DNA of 64,000 nucleotides from Megalobrama amblycephala (Eukaryota > Chordata > Actinopteri > Cypriniformes > Xenocyprididae), in the NCBI RefSeq assembly GCF_018812025.1, contig NC_063052.1, positions 22,818,226 to 22,882,225 on the forward strand, given 5' to 3'. The notes beneath the pieces were generated by a model, which did not search any database, was not told where the DNA came from, and saw only the letters and a program-made list of their open reading frames with translations. Position numbers and translations under genes: made by a program. This document shows, piece by piece, positions 9,285 through 21,180 of this stretch; positions within the stretch are counted from its first letter, which is position 1; each line of letters starts with the position of its first letter.

Positions 9285-10328
9285 TGCATAGGAGAAAAAT
9301 AAATAAAACAAAAATAAAACAAAAAATAAAACAGGAAGAGTAACTTGATTAAGAACACTAACAAGAACACACAAAGGTTTTAAAATTTACCTCTGTAAAC
9401 CAGCGTTGACAAAGAGGTAGTTAAAACTTAGGCAAAAGTGCAACTGTATGGGAGTGCATAACTTACTTATGAAGGAACCACAACAGAGTACAAAAACTTT
9501 AACGTTGCTCCATAAAGCGGTCTGCAATTAGTTTGTCCATGCACAGCACAGGAGTCAAGTTTGACTGCAGATGCTCCATGAAGGTAGTGTGCAAATAACG
9601 GAATTAGTCTGTCCGAGCACAAATGAAATGTTCAATTAAATATGCTCTTTGAATGCTGTTTGTAAAGAAACTGAACAAGTGCAACTAATGAGTAGAACAC
9701 GGGGCAGTCTGCAAAACATGCAAAGCTGTTCTCAAGTTAAATTCAAGTTGCTCCAAGGTAATCTGTGAATATAGTATGTTGTACATCTCAAGGGTTAAGT
9801 TCAAGTAACGATCTTTAGCGATATTACAAGTATTTAATCATTTTTTGGGTGAAATATATGAATATAATAAATCATAAAGCCTTATGATTAATTATGATAC
9901 ATATATCGACCCAAGAGGGAATTATGCACATATATGGTGAATTAATTACAATGGAGTATAATCAATTACATATATGATTAGTTCTAGCTTAATAGTTGTT
10001 TTAGAAAAACTATCCTAGTTTGTCCAGCAAACCATTAGTTTTCTCACAGACTACCATAAAAGAATGTTATTCTCTGGCCACGAGAATAACTTTCTATTAC
10101 AGCATCAAAGCGTAAAGCAGTGTTGCCGGATCGGAAACGTTGAAGTGACTTGGTTTTTCTGAATGAGCAGCAGAACAATCGAACATGAATATAATGTGTT
10201 TAATATATGAAAACTACTAATACAGAGGTTATACATCTAAATATACACAGAGGATATACTGTTGATATGAGATACACCCTGCTTCATTAGGAAATGCAAC
10301 TTTTCTAGGCTACTTGTATCTCTTCTGC

Positions 10329-10500
10329 TTATAAAGAATGATAATGACAAAACAACTGTGATTTAAGAAGAAAAACATTTTTTGAAATAAGTGATTTATA
10401 AAGAATAATGACAACGCAACTGTGATTTAAGAAGAAAAACATTTATTGAAATAAGTGATTTATAAAGAATAATAATGACAACACAACTTTGATTTGAAGA
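10329..10500. repeat. Tandem repeat, about 3 copies of a 64-67 bp unit
   Basis: Units begin TTATAAAGAATRATAATGAC at about 10329, 10396 and 10460. Each contains ACTGTGATTTAAGAAG and ends before the next TTATAAAG; the third copy decays. Confidence 0.75.
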
Positions 10501-10689
10501 TAAACAAAAGTTAGCTGTTTATGAGGTACTGCTATTATAAAGAGATACCTTGGAGGAAGAAACATGTTCGATAACATGTTTGTGTGTAAACAAGTGAAAA
10601 GAAGTTAGCTGTTTATGAAATACAGCTGTTATAAGAGATATATAGATAACTTGTTTATGAGTAAACAGTGAAAGAAAATGTTTGATAGC

Positions 10690-10765
10690 TGTTTATATTA
10701 ACAAAAAGATTGATATCTGTTCATGTAAACAAAAAGATTGATATCTGTTCATGTAAACAAAAAGA
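10690..10765. repeat. Short tandem repeat, 31-bp unit
   Basis: The unit GATATCTGTTCATGTAAAC plus AAAAAGATT occurs twice in a row near 10710-10765; a related partial copy lies just before it. Confidence 0.6.
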
Positions 10766-10808
10766 TGTGATAACATCAAAAGAATGTAGAAAGAAAAAGA
10801 GCCCAGTA

Positions 10809-11030
10809 GCATATATTAAACATTAAAGAATGAAAGACAACCAGTATTGTAATGTCTTTATTAAAGCATATATTAACCATTAAAGAATGAAAGACAATCG
10901 GCATTGTAACGTCTTTATTAATGCATATATTAATTACTTACTAAAGAATGACAGACAACTGGTATTGTAGTGCCTTTATTAAAGCATTTATTAATCACTT
11001 ATTAAAGAATAAAAATAACTGGTAATGCAT
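10809..11030. repeat. Tandem repeat, 4 copies of a 57-61 bp unit
   Basis: Units begin at 10809, 10866, 10923 and 10984 with GCATATATTAA or a variant. Each has TTAAAGAATGAAAGACAA and ends with CTTTATTAAA. The last unit is diverged. Confidence 0.8.
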
Positions 11031-12689
11031 TTGTTAGTAACATGTTAGTAGATTAGAAAGGAAATAACATGTATTAGAAAGAAAGGCAATCTTACCGTTG
11101 AAGGATGTCTTGATCAGAAGCGCAGGACACACCAGAGGAGAAGAGTCCAGAACAAAGAGACGAGGCCTCTATATATAGATATATGAGGGGAATTCCCAAG
11201 AAGATGACATCAAGTGGTCAGATAGTCTATAAAAATTTGGAACATGAAGAGAACAGGAGGGGCTGCTTCACACCTGAGACGGCTTCTCCGACACCAGAAC
11301 CAACGCTGATGATGCCTCCATCGCTGATATTGCCTTGACTGAAGAACTTTTTAATACTTATACTTTATTTAATTACTTGTATAGAATTTTAGTAAAATAT
11401 ATGTAATGCTAGTAATACTAATGTAATAAATAAATGAATTTATAACTTAATACTAAACTCGGCATGTGACATTAATTTAAGTCGTTGACCCTGAACAGAC
11501 CACAGAAAAGTCTTCTGTCTGATTGTAAGTATTTTTAAAATGCTTATAATTTAGGTCAGATTTGACTTTCTTACCTAACCTGAGAATAATGAAAATAAGG
11601 TAAAGGTGCTTAGAGACGCACCATAAAACATTACATATATACAAAAGCGAAAGTAAAGGCAGGAAAAGAGAGAAGACAAGTAGCAAAACTTACTAACAGT
11701 CCTTGAGAGCCAGCAAAGAATCAGTATCATTAGGTCGTATGACTTAATCACATCTAAGATAGAGAAGCGGTACTTGCATTAGTTTGCATGCCGAGTTTCG
11801 GTTCAGTGCTGCTGCAGTTCGCTGGCTTCTTCCGTTTCCACGGGAAGATTTGAACTGAGGACTTGAAGGTTCGTTTCGCCGGAGATGTTCGTCCCGAAAG
11901 AAGATGAGCGCGTGATGGAAGCGCGGTCGTCGAGACGTCCGGGAGAGACATGCACGAGATGGCGATGGACAATTCAGAGACAATCGACAGACAAAGCAAA
12001 AATGTTTGTGCTTGTCTTTTATGGACAAACAAGCCAACATGCCTCCTTGGTTGAAACAGCCAATGGTAAGGGTGAAATTCTGGCGGGCAAAACTTTTCTT
12101 TGTCTTGTCTTGCGGCTCGATTTGCATAATTTATGAAGTATCAGATCGGAGTTTACTTTCTTCAAAGTAAAAAAAATAGAACAATGCATTTTACAGTAAA
12201 GTGACATACATTGTTGAATAAGGCATAAAGGGAGCTTTACAAAGAAACCAAACTTGTCAGGTAGCAAAGGCATATAAGGGAAGTTACAGTTTATACTTGG
12301 ATTTTATTGTTAAGAATAAGAACTACAGTCATAGCTAAGCTTATATACTAGGGATACATATATGCAATTTGAAGTACAATGGCGGGTACACTTAGGCATA
12401 GTCATATTTTGTACATATAATCCTCATGCATGTTTGTGTGTGTGTCTCTGTGTGTGTGTGGTGTGTATTGGGATTTGGCTGGTCGGGCCTGTGGCCACGT
12501 GGTCCTTAACCCAGCAGGGGGTGATTCTTTTGAAGTCCCCAGAGCTGGGGACTGGGGTTCTCTGTTTAACCTCAGCGGGTCCACAAAGATGCCAAAGTCA
12601 CCGTCTTTCCTAGACCGGCTGGAGCCGATTCGTGATTTACATGCACAGTTCAGGAGGCTAAAAGCATTCTGAGAATTCCTAAGTTGGTT

Positions 12690-13548
12690 GGCTACGACGG
12701 ATATTGAACAGGCGTTACATTCAATTTTTTTCCCAGCAACAAAAATATAGGGACCCTTCCACGAAACCTTCTTCCCCTCCTCAAGAGCCTTCTTGACCAG
12801 CGGCCATAATTTGGCTCTACCCTCAGCATCTTGTTTGATAAGCGCCTCCTTGATCCGAAGCTTGTTTTCTTTTAGATAGCGAGAGTCTTTCGCAGCCCGT
12901 CATACCATGTCTCTGTAGGTTCGCATGGTGAAAAGCATGATGATGTTACAAGGTGTTCCGTCGGATCTCCTTTGCCCCAGGTAGTGTACAACATCAACTA
13001 CATCATCCAACTTGTTCTGGATACTAGGGATCATCTTTCTTAGGATGTCGACTGTCACGATTCTTGGATCTTCTCCGTCGCGCTCTGGGACCCCCTGTAG
13101 TTTGAGATTCCATCTACGTGAGTACCGTTGCATTTCATCGAGGCTTTCTTTCAGACTTCCTTAATCTTCTTTTCAAGATGAACGATCTTGACAGTGTGCC
13201 TCTTGACCTCTTAACTCATATGAGAGATTTTTTCAGACAGTTTTTCGATTTTTCCGCAAGAAACGGAAACCGTTTTATCAATGGAGATCACCTTGTCATG
13301 TGTTTCATCCACTTTAGCAGTTAGCTTTTGAATCATGTCAAGGAGTGTAGATAAGGAAACTTCATTCATGCCTTTTGATCTCACAAGATTCTTGGATGGA
13401 GTAGAGCAAGAACCTCTTCATTGGCACAGATTTCTGTCTCAAGTTTAATATTCTCCATGTTGGTTGACTCCGTGCAGCATTCTTCCACGAGGTATCCAGC
13501 TAGTATGGCACTTTCGTGAAGGGACTGATTTTTCCTTTTTTTGCCCAT
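12690..13548 (-). pseudogene. L1-type LINE ORF1 (RNA-binding protein), broken
   Basis: On the minus strand it starts at an ATG at 13548-13546 (MGKKRKNQSLHES) and includes EECCTES and KLETEICANEEVLALLH. After internal stops a coiled-coil-like stretch follows, then the RRM-like core RRWNLKLQGVPERDGED, KLDDVVDVVHYLGQRR and IIMLFTMRTYRDMV. A C-terminal part reads LWPLVKKALEEGKKV and GPYIFVAGKKIECN. This is the order of an L1 ORF1 protein, which binds element RNA as a trimer. At least three stops or shifts break it. It shares strand with the ORF2 fragment at 3784-4081. Confidence 0.8.
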
Positions 13549-13759
13549 TATATCACGTCAGAATAAATTTTTACCATTGTAACTTTACATACTCAGATTT
13601 CAGTTGCTTCTCAGCGAGTTCAGCGAGTTGCGCTCACTGCTGCTTCAGCCATTATATGAATATCCAAATAAATCTATGTGTTCAACACGCTGAGAGAAGT
13701 CGATTCATTTATTTGTTGGAAACTTTTAAATGATGCTTAAATGAGCGTAACTGAGTAGG

Positions 13760-14211
13760 TGTTATGACACAGAGGGGTCGGACACAGATGTACAAACGGT
13801 AAGTAGTCTTTATTGATAAACCAGTGAGCAGATATGGTAAGCAGAGTAGAGCAAATGAACAATGGTAATGTCTGGTGATATTTACGGTCCTTTTGTGATT
13901 GCAGATGGTGGAGACTTGGAACTGGAAGGAGCTGGAGAATGTAGGAGACGTAGGAGCACTCACACACAGACGAGGAACACACTGGGAGATCAGGTAGCAC
14001 AGGAGACAGGTAAGTAGTGAGCGAGGGAGTCCTTGAGGTAAGCATACGGGTAAGTATAGCTCAACGAGACCGGACAGTGAGTGCAGGGTGTGAGTGCTCT
14101 ATATACTGGTGGTGATGAAGGGGATAATGATGTGCAGGTGACAGTGATTAGTATTCCGGTGATTGGGAGCGTTGTGATTGGTGCATGGTGGAGCCTGACG
14201 TGTCTGTGACA
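13760..14211 (-). repeat. Solo LTR (gypsy-like), 452 bp, with 5-bp target duplication
   Basis: Read on the minus strand it begins TGTCACAGACACG and ends TGTCATAACA, with CTATATA-type TATA and AATAAAGAC poly(A)-like signals in order. GTAGG flanks it on both sides (13755-13759, 14212-14216). There is no internal region, so it is the product of LTR-LTR recombination. It is inserted just upstream of the L1 ORF1. Confidence 0.85.
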
Positions 14212-14216
14212 GTAGG

Positions 14217-15043
14217 CCTACAACTGTTGTCATTGTAAATATTCCCCTTTTCCACGATCACAGAGGAGAATCAGAGATTATGGGTCACATTCAGCGGACA
14301 GACAGACACAAACACTGTATTTTTATATTTATTTCAACAAATGACAACCAAATTCAAAACCCTAGGAGCTTGTGAAGAGTTTAGTAGTGGCTCCCTGCAA
14401 GGGGACATTTAAAAAAAAAAAAACGCTGGCTTAATGTACTAAGACAGTGATATTAAAAGATGTGCAGATGAGCCCAGAATATTAACGCAGTGCGTTTAAT
14501 TACACATTAAACCATTTTTTATTTATAAATCTGTTATGAAGAAAATGTGTGATATGGTGATTAAGTTCTCAAAGTTAATATATTGTTAATAGTATTTTTC
14601 TAATATTGTAAAATAGTATTTAATTCATTATTTGTGTTTATGAGAAGTATGTTTTGTGCATTTCCTAAATTAATTATTTTCATTTGGCATACCTGCGTCA
14701 TGACATCATCGCACGATAGTTTGGTGCGCGCCTGTGATGTGCTTCATTCGTTGTAAATGAAGAAACGAGAAGCCATCATCAGACTCTATCTTCTTTCATT
14801 TTACTTCTTTCCAGGTAACTGTGAAGTAAAATGCACAAAACACACTTTCAGTTTCAGTATAAACACTGTTTAAAGTAATACAAACGAGTTGTATGTGTTT
14901 TAAGCCTTTATTTTATACTTTACAAAAACTTGTCGTGAGTTCAGTGTGGTTGAGCACATGATTAGCATGTGCTCCGCGATTAGTGCGAAAGCCTGCCATA
15001 TGATGAATGTTTAAAATAGAAATATAATTCGAATATATATAGT

Positions 15044-15088
<45 letters not shown>

Positions 15089-15846
15089 TTGTTTTAGCGT
15101 TATGAGATATCTTCATTTTGCATACGTGGTTGTTTAATCCGTGGTTATTTCTGTGTTTTGCATTACATTTGACAATATATGTGATGAGTGAATTTCATAT
15201 TCAGTGTAATGCATCAGAACGAACTGGGAATATTGTTCATCTTCTAAATGTATTTATTTTGACAAATTTCATGTTATTATTTAGATAAAGGTTAAAGGTT
15301 AAATACTAGTGATGTCAAATATATATAGATATATTTATTATATAGATATGTTTATTATATATACACACATAATATATAAATGCTTTTGATGCTTATCTAT
15401 ATATTTTAGGAATCTTAATCTTGTAAAAGAGTAAGACATTTGAGTGTCACTTGGATTCTGATGATGAAAAATGTTCATGTTTATACCCAGTCATTGCTGT
15501 ACAAATAGGTCATACATGTTTTGACCATTGTAATGTGACAAACTGTTGTTGTGTGCATTATTGATACATTCGTTGTAAATGAAGAAACATCATGAAACAA
15601 ATGAAGCCATCATCAGACTCTATCTTCTGTCATTTTACTTCTTTCCAGGAGTATTACAAATGTTTAAAAGGACTTAGGCATTTTAAGTGATACTGAAAGT
15701 TTATATTTTGGTCTCATCCATTTTTCTGCACATATGTGCTTTATTAGTATGTACAGAAATTTTTACAGAATTTGGTCTCTTTCAGTCTAAGTGCATTAAG
15801 CGTTTTCTTTACATGAGAGGAAAACGCTTAACATGTAAACGTGTTG
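14217..15846. other. Non-coding, repeat-containing DNA
   Basis: No gene seen. It has a (TA)n microsatellite at 15047-15085 and a direct repeat (14745-14815 and 15567-15649). The rest is AT-rich. The part just right of the solo LTR may be the L1 5' region. Confidence 0.5.
14745..15649. repeat. Pair of direct repeats 14745-14815 and 15567-15649
   Basis: Both copies begin CATTCGTTGTAAATGAAGAA, share GAAGCCATCATCAGACTC, and end TTTTACTTCTTTCCAGG. The second copy has about 12 extra bases after the first 20. They lie about 820 bases apart. Confidence 0.75.
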
Positions 15847-15851
15847 CGTTC

Positions 15852-16986
15852 TGTCACGAATACAGCTCCCGCGGCTCCTCCTCCCGGCCGCCGGAGGGAG
15901 CCATCACCGGAATATTGACATACACCCATCTGGACTACATTATTCAATTCAATTCAATTCAATTCAATTCAATTCAATTCAGTTTTATTTATAAAGCACA
16001 TTTAAAATCAGCCTGAGCTGGCCAAAGTGCTGTACATAGAGATTAAACGAAAAGGAGAAAGAAGAACATGAATATAAAAAAAAACACATACAAATTATCA
16101 ACATTTAAAAGCACAAGAAAAGAGATGTGTTTTAAGCATGGATTTAAATTCAGCAAACGTAGAGGCAGTTCTGACTGGTGGTGGCAAGCTATTCCACAGC
16201 TTAGGGCCCGCTACTGCGAAAGCTCGGTCTCCCCTGCGTTGCAGACGAGATCGTGGTACCAATAAAAGATTACTATTTTGGGATCTAAGTGATCTCGAAG
16301 GATTGTACATAGTAATCAAATCAGATTAGATTAAAACAGCTAAATTATTGAGGGCTTTATAAACGAATAGCAAAATCTTATAGTTGATACGGTGTCGTAC
16401 TGGCAGCCAGCGCAGAGATCGTAGGATTGGTGTAATATGGTCATGTTTGCGGCTACCTGTGAGTAGACGGGCTGCCGCATTTTGGACCATTTGAAGACGA
16501 GAGATGGAAGAGAGAGGCAACCCAGAGTACAGAGAGTTACAGTAATCGAGTCGAGTTGAGATAAAAGCGTGGATGACTGTCATTACCCATAGGCCCTCAT
16601 TCCTGGGACTGATTGCGCACACACCTGCACGGCATTACACTCACACTATAATACACTCATACGCGCATCCATACACCGCGAAGTCTTGATTTGCCTTGGT
16701 GATAATTTCTGAGCGTTTTCTTGTGGACTGTTATCTTGTTACCGATTGGACTGCCTTACTTCTGTAAACCTCTGCCACCTACCCTGATCCTTGCCTGTTT
16801 CCTGGACTGTGTTTGCTTGCCGCCAGCCACGACCTCTGCCTGTTGTAAGACCTTGTTTCTCTGCCGCCTGCCTCGACCCAAGCCTAACCCCGATTACGAT
16901 ACTGTTTTGTCCCTGTTTGTACTGTGCTATATTGTCTTTATAAAGACGCTACAAATGGATCCTCACGCTGTTGACCCATCATTACA
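15852..16986 (+). repeat. 5' LTR of chromovirus 2, interrupted by a LINE
   Basis: It begins TGTCACGAATACAGC and ends CCATCATTACA. Without the LINE and its target duplication (643 bp) it is 492 bp. The gag start codon at 16955 lies inside it. The poly(A)-like AATAAA of the 3' LTR reads TATAAA here. Confidence 0.9.
15943..16580 (-). mobile_element. 5'-truncated L2/CR1-group LINE inserted in the LTR
   Basis: The minus-strand reading has HAFISTRLDYCNSLYSGLP, LQMVQNAAARLLTG and LRSLRWLPVRHRI, then DRAFAVAGPKLWNSLPPPV and FKSMLKTHLF, which is the end of an RT protein of the L2/CR1/Rex1 group. The 3' end is a (TTGAAT)n tail, visible on the plus strand as repeated ATTCA at 15943-15980. The target duplication CATTA lies at 15938-15942 and 16581-16585. 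The 3' LTR lacks the insertion at the matching site. Stops are present, so it is dead. Confidence 0.88.
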
Positions 16987-17860
16987 GAAGACTTCGCCAT
17001 TAAACGATCTAGCAGCTCTCATGCAGATCTCCACCGAGCTTTCATCCCAGGCCAGCCAGCTTGCTGTACACCAACACCAGTTGACTAGTCTCACCTCACT
17101 CACAGAGGAGCTGGTAAAGACTTTACAGAGCCTACGCCTCTCATCTCCCGAAGCCACCATGCCGCCACCCACCACCATGGCCAGTTTGGCGATCCCGCCA
17201 CCCACAGTAAACCCGCGCCTAGCTCTACCAGAGAAGTTCGATGGCAATCCTGCCAAATGTAAGGGCTTTCTTCTTCAATGTTCCTTGTTTGTTAATCAAC
17301 AACCCTCACTGTATTCAACAGAAATCAGCCGAATATCATTTGTAAGCTCCCTGCTCAAGGGCAAGGTGCTAGACTGGGCCACGGCGATATGGAGGGAGGA
17401 TAGCTCGGTGTTTCCTACATTCGCAGCCTTCCTGCAAAGCTTTAAGGAGGTGTTCGAACATCTGGAAGACGGCAAGAGCGCTGGTGACCAATTGCTCACC
17501 TTGATGCAAGGGAAATCCACGGCCACCGAATTAGCCCTGCAGACACCTTGAAACTGCTCTTTCGCAAAGGTCTGAATCTGGAGCTTCAAGCTGAACTTGC
17601 ATGCCGTGACGAGGGAAGATCGCTGAACGCATTCATCGAGCTGGGCGTCCACATCAACAACCTTCTCCGCTCTCAACGGCTCCATCGTCCATTGTCACCC
17701 ATTTCGGCCTCCCCAGAACCCATGCAACTCGGATATACTCCACTTCTCCCGGAGGAACGAGAGAGAAGGCATCAGCTGAACTTATGTCTCTACTGTGGAC
17801 AAGCCGGCCACATCAAGATAAACTGCCCGATTCGACCCCACGTCTCTAAACCCAGATCGG
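16955..17860 (+). pseudogene. gag: Gag of chromovirus 2, frameshifted
   Basis: It starts at ATG 16955 inside the LTR ([10 protein letters not shown]). Helical N-terminal residues, a proline-rich linker (MPPPTTM) and a capsid-like part ([33 protein letters not shown]) follow to a stop at 17549. A deletion near 17535 removes part of the capsid and shifts the frame; [19 protein letters not shown] then continues to a CCHC knuckle (CLYCGQAGHIKINC, about 17790-17830). Gag would form the particle. This copy cannot make the full protein. Confidence 0.85.
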
Positions 17861-20800
17861 TGAGTTCAGACTCCCACTCAGATTACCCACCTAACTGCCT
17901 TAAAATACCCATCCAAATTCATTCAGGTGCAGCCGGGAATTTCTTATCAGACACATTCACTCGTGAGCATAATATCCAGTTGACAGACTGTAATTCTTCA
18001 TTGACAGTGGAGGCGCTAGGAAACCCATAAGAGCAGGAAAAGTGTCACACATCACAGTCGAGCTCACTATGCAAGAAGGGGTCCTTCATCATGAACAGAT
18101 CCGTTTTTACGTCATCCATTCGCCCAATAACCCCATCATCCTGGGTCTGCCCTGACTTTGAACACACAATCCTCACATTTCCTGGAAGGAGGGCCAGATT
18201 GTTCAGTGGGATCCAGCCAGTCATCATCACTGTTTGAGTCCAGTCTTGCCATTAACCATCTAAACCATATCAGTAAATGAGGCCCCAGTCAACAACGAAT
18301 CTGCCATTCCAGCCGAATACAGTGACCTAGCCCTTGCATTCAGTGAATCCAAATCTACGGAACTACCACCTCATCGCTCCAGTGACTGTGCGATCGAATT
18401 GTTACCTGGTACTACGCCTCCCAAAGGCCGAATATTCCCTCTGTCGCAGCCTGAGGAGGAGGCCATGAAGTCATACATTGAGGGGAGCTGGCTAAGGGAT
18501 TCATTCAACCTTCTACGTCACCAGCATCGTCTGGTTTCTTCTTCGTTAAGAAAAAGGATGGTAGTATTCGACCCTGCATCGATTATCGTGGCCTCAACGA
18601 CATCACCATAAAGTTCAGATACCCGTTGCCACTGGTTCCGGCAGCCCTCGAACAGCTACGTCAAGCCAGATACTACACCAAACTGGATCTTCGTTGTGCT
18701 TATAACTTGATTCGCATCAGAGCAGGCGATGAGTGGAAAACTGCATTCTCCACCTCCACTGGTCACTATGAAACCCATTGTTATGCCCTTCGGGCTGTCC
18801 AATAGCCCTTCAGTCTTTCAATCATTCATCAGCGATGTCTTTCGAGACATGCTCAACCGGTGGGTCATTGTATACATAGATGACATTCTGATCTATTCCA
18901 ACACCTATCACAAACACATTCAACATGTTCAAGCGGTGCTGCAACGCCTGATCCAACACAAGCTCTACGCCAAGGCAGAAAAATGTGAATTCCATCGCAC
19001 CTCTACATCGTTCCTGGGCTACGTCATTAGTCGTGAGGGAGTGGCAATGGATGACGGCAAGGTAAAGGCAGTGCTGGAATGGCCGCAACCACACACCCTG
19101 AAAGAATTACAACGGTTTCTGGGCTTTGCCAATTTCTACAGGCGATTTATCAGAAACTTCAGCGGAGTTGCCGCCCCATTAACTGCCATGACAAAGCGTC
19201 AAACCACTCGTCTCACTTGGTCACCAGAAACAGTCCAAGCATTCCAGGAATTGAAGGAGCGATTCACGTCAGCGCCCATTCTCCACCACCCAGATCCTGA
19301 GCTTCCCTTCATCGTGGAGGTGGACACCTCCAGCACAGGCATTGGTGCTATTCTGTCTCAGAGACAAGGGGATCCGCCCAAAATGTTCCCATGCGCCTTC
19401 TACTCCCGTAAACTGTTAGCGGCAGAACGCAACTACGATGTGGGCAATCGGGAGCTGCTCGCAATGAAGGCGGCGCTGAAGGAATGGCGCCATTGGTTAG
19501 AGGGGGCGAGACATCCGTTCATTATTCTCACCAATCACAAAAACTTGGAGTACCTGCGGTCAGCCAAGCGTTTGAATCCACGACAGGCAAGATGGGCAAT
19601 GTTCTTCACACGCTTCAATTTCACTGTCACTTACAGACCCGGGTCAAAGAATGTCAAAGCGGACGCGCTATCAAGGCAGATGGAGGAGACGGAACGCATT
19701 GAGAGTACTGAGAACATTCTGCCTGAAACTCTGTTGCTCGCTCCTGTACAGTGGGATGTTATGACTGAGATCTTACCAATCAACGAACAAACAGCACCTC
19801 CAGTAGCCTACCCACCTAATCGAACATTCATCCCCATCCAGCTTCGGGATAAACTATTGCATCAAGTCCACGATTTCCCCAGTTCCGGTCATCCAGGTAT
19901 CACAGCCACACTACAGCTCCTTCAAAACCAGTTCTGGTGGGAAACTATGCTTGCCGACGTCACCACATTCATAAATAACTGTATCGCCTGTCAGACCACT
20001 AAAGCTTCACATCAAGTCCTGGCAGGTCTGCTTCAGCCTCTTCCCATTCCTCAGCGTCCTTGGTCCCATATAGCAATCGACTTTGTCACTGATCTGCATG
20101 AATCCCAGGTTAACACCACCATTCTTACCGTCATTGACCGCTTTTCCAAAGCATGCCGCCTTCTGCCACTACCCAAACTTCCCACAGCACTGGAAACCGA
20201 CGAACTGCTATGCAACGCAGTCTTTCGCTTCTATGGACTGCTGGAGGACATAGTGTCCGACAGAGGGCCCCAGTTCACCTCTCGCGTTTGGGCCTCCTTC
20301 TTCAAGCAACTCAACGTAAACATCAGCCTCACATCTGGATACCACCCTGAATCCAACGGACAAACCGAACGCATGAACCAAGAATTGACACGCTTCCTGT
20401 GCACCTACTGTAACCAGAACCAGGCCGATTGGAGCCGCTACTTAATGTGGGCCGAATACACACAAAACTCTCTACGGAAACCTGCCACTGTTATCACGCC
20501 CTTCCAGTGCATCTTGGGCTTTCAACCCCCTCTCTTCCCTTGGTCAGGCCAACCATCTGATCTACCTTCAGTCACTGACTGGATGCGCCGAAGTGAGGAG
20601 ACCTGGTAACTAGCTCATCACCATCTTCAACGAGCTGTGAGGTGACAGGAGAACCAGGCAAACCGCCATCGACGTTCCAACCCTCGCTACACCGTGGGGC
20701 AGTGGGTATGGCTATCCACCAAGGATCTTCGCCTCCTACTTCCATGTTGCAAACTCAGCCCCAGGTTTGTAGGGCCTTTTCAAATTCTTAAACAAATTAC

Positions 20801-21180
20801 CCCTGTGTCATTTCGATTAGATTTGCCTGCTAATTATCGCATTTCTCCCACTTTCCATGTGTCGTTGCTGAAACCTGCCGGGGGACCGAGAGGGGAGCCA
20901 GTGGGAGCCAAGACCCGCAACCCCCCACCCCTGATCATCGAAGGCAAGGAAGCCTACCAGGTTCGAGAGTTACTCGATTCCAGGCGCCGGGGCGGACGGC
21001 TGCAATATCTGGTGGACTGTGAGGGGTACGGCCCGAAGGAGCAGTCCTCGGTCAACAGGGATGACATCCTGGATCCATCACTCATGGAGGAGTTCCATCG
21101 GATGCATCCGGAGAGACCGGCCCCTCGTCCATGCGGTAGACCTCGGCGCCCGCTTCCTCGCGTCTGGCCGCATCCTCGCA
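17861..21180 (+). pseudogene. pol: Pol of chromovirus 2 (PR-RT-RNase H-IN-chromodomain), many breaks
   Basis: The protease site reads IHSGAAGNF where an Asp-Ser-Gly is expected, so the catalytic aspartate is a histidine. The PR-RT linker (18031-18400) has several stops. RT resumes with [13 protein letters not shown] (another frame) and, from about 18780, [13 protein letters not shown] and YIDDILIYS. RNase H has [15 protein letters not shown] and [10 protein letters not shown], with Asn where TDHKNLEY has Asp. Integrase has an HHCC finger (CIACQ) and the DDE residues ([22 protein letters not shown]). Stops follow at 20609 and 20639, then GPFQILKQ and a chromodomain ([15 protein letters not shown]) with Cys for the usual first Trp. 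Confidence 0.88.

Larger units (their letters stand above)
9290..12689. other. AT-rich repeat-derived DNA between L1 ORF2 start and L1 ORF1, no gene seen
   Basis: No coding frame could be supported. The stretch has three blocks of tandem repeats (10329-10500, 10690-10765, 10809-11030), AT-rich DNA, and a CpG-richer segment (11780-12160). The part from about 10130 to 12160 resembles the DNA that flanks the hAT at 52868-55653, so it belongs to a dispersed family that I cannot name. A short GT-rich tract lies at 12430-12465. L1 normally has only a short gap between ORF1 and ORF2, so most of this DNA was probably inserted into the L1. Confidence 0.5.

Noticed and set aside
10329..11030. CRISPR-like repeat arrays
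   Set aside because: Units are contiguous tandem repeats without unique spacers, in a vertebrate genome.
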